This document shows positions 63,782 through 64,000 of a stretch of 64,000 bases of DNA, in pieces (position 1 is the stretch's first letter; each line of letters starts with the position of its first letter). The position numbers and the translations under genes were made by a program. The notes beneath the pieces were generated by a model, which worked only from the letters and a program-made list of their open reading frames with translations, did no database searches and was not told the origin of the DNA. Origin of the DNA: Prolixibacteraceae bacterium (GTDB taxonomy: Bacteria; Bacteroidota; Bacteroidia; Bacteroidales; Prolixibacteraceae); assembly GCA_947475715.1 (NCBI GenBank), contig CANJNY010000006.1, positions 16,528 to 80,527 of the forward strand. The letters run 5' to 3'.

Positions 63782-64000
63782 AGAATTAGCGAGCTGCCTA
63801 AAAAGCATTGCAATTGACAACAAACAGATCCTGTTCCTCACCGGAGACCTGGGATTTAACGCGTTGGAAGAGCTCCGGGATTCGATGAAAGATCGGTTTA
63901 TCAATATGGGGGTTGCCGAACAAAGCATGATTTCAGTAGCAGCAGGTCTGGCTTCAAAAGGATTTCAGGTTTTTTGTTATAGCATTGCACCTTTCGTTAC
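63774..64000 (+). CDS. Transketolase, C-terminal subunit (cut by right window edge)
   Basis: The ATG at 63774 overlaps the N-terminal subunit by 8 bases and the frame stays open to the edge, giving 75 residues. The sequence MRRELASCLKSIAIDNKQIL, LTGDLGFNALEELRD and RFINMGVAEQSMISVAAGLASKG is the pyrimidine-binding domain of transketolase, with the catalytic glutamate in GVAEQ. The overlap implies translational coupling and a 1:1 complex with the first subunit. Length and end lie outside the window. Confidence 0.9.
   Translation, partial: MRRELASCLKSIAIDNKQILFLTGDLGFNALEELRDSMKDRFINMGVAEQSMISVAAGLASKGFQVFCYSIAPFV

Overview
The window looks like a chromosomal segment of a Bacteroidota bacterium, probably of the Bacteroidales/Marinilabiliales side rather than Flavobacteriia; that order-level guess is tentative. 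The grounds are type IX secretion/gliding genes (PorP-like gene plus gldKLMN), a SusC/SusD glycan-uptake locus with an ECF sigma/FecR pair, a fused CcoN-CcoO cbb3 oxidase with a single-haem CcoP, an LptE-type lipoprotein, lipoboxes of the SC type, and an almost complete lack of Shine-Dalgarno motifs. Base composition is moderately AT-rich and even. I see no rRNA, tRNA, insertion sequence, phage or CRISPR array.

Layout. 1-7.6 kb is housekeeping: kdsB (cut by the left edge), a sigma-54 activator, lptE, a TPR-like protein, secG, groES-groEL and, convergent, a pyruvate/oxaloacetate carboxyltransferase subunit. 7.8-15.5 kb holds an ExbB/ExbD pair, mntP, a small helical protein, an Ig-like lipoprotein with a short starch-synthase-like protein, panC-panD and radA. 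15.7-26.4 kb is all minus strand: porP/sprF, gldK, gldL, gldM, gldN, a LytS-type kinase and LytTR regulator, then a large coiled-coil/solenoid surface lipoprotein with its own terminator. Upstream in the same direction are an arginase-fold protein with degraded metal ligands and topA.

30.3-42.1 kb is a polysaccharide-utilisation locus read leftwards: ECF sigma, FecR anti-sigma, SusC with an STN signalling domain, SusD, GH20 hexosaminidase, FucU fucose mutarotase, GH29 fucosidase and a NIPSNAP protein. Together they suggest uptake of fucosylated, HexNAc-containing glycans. 42.2-51.4 kb is a cbb3-oxidase locus: ccoNO, ccoQ-like, ccoP, ccoG, a DUF1080 protein, ccoH, a SafE-like membrane protein and the copper ATPase ccoI.

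52.0-62.7 kb is the most unusual part. A TPR/transmembrane/HTH regulator lies divergent from four consecutive paralogues of about 665-680 residues, each with a GT-C-like multi-pass membrane half carrying a WDD motif and a C-terminal TPR array. They resemble the eukaryotic TMTC O-mannosyltransferases. The window closes with a split transketolase whose second subunit runs off the right edge.
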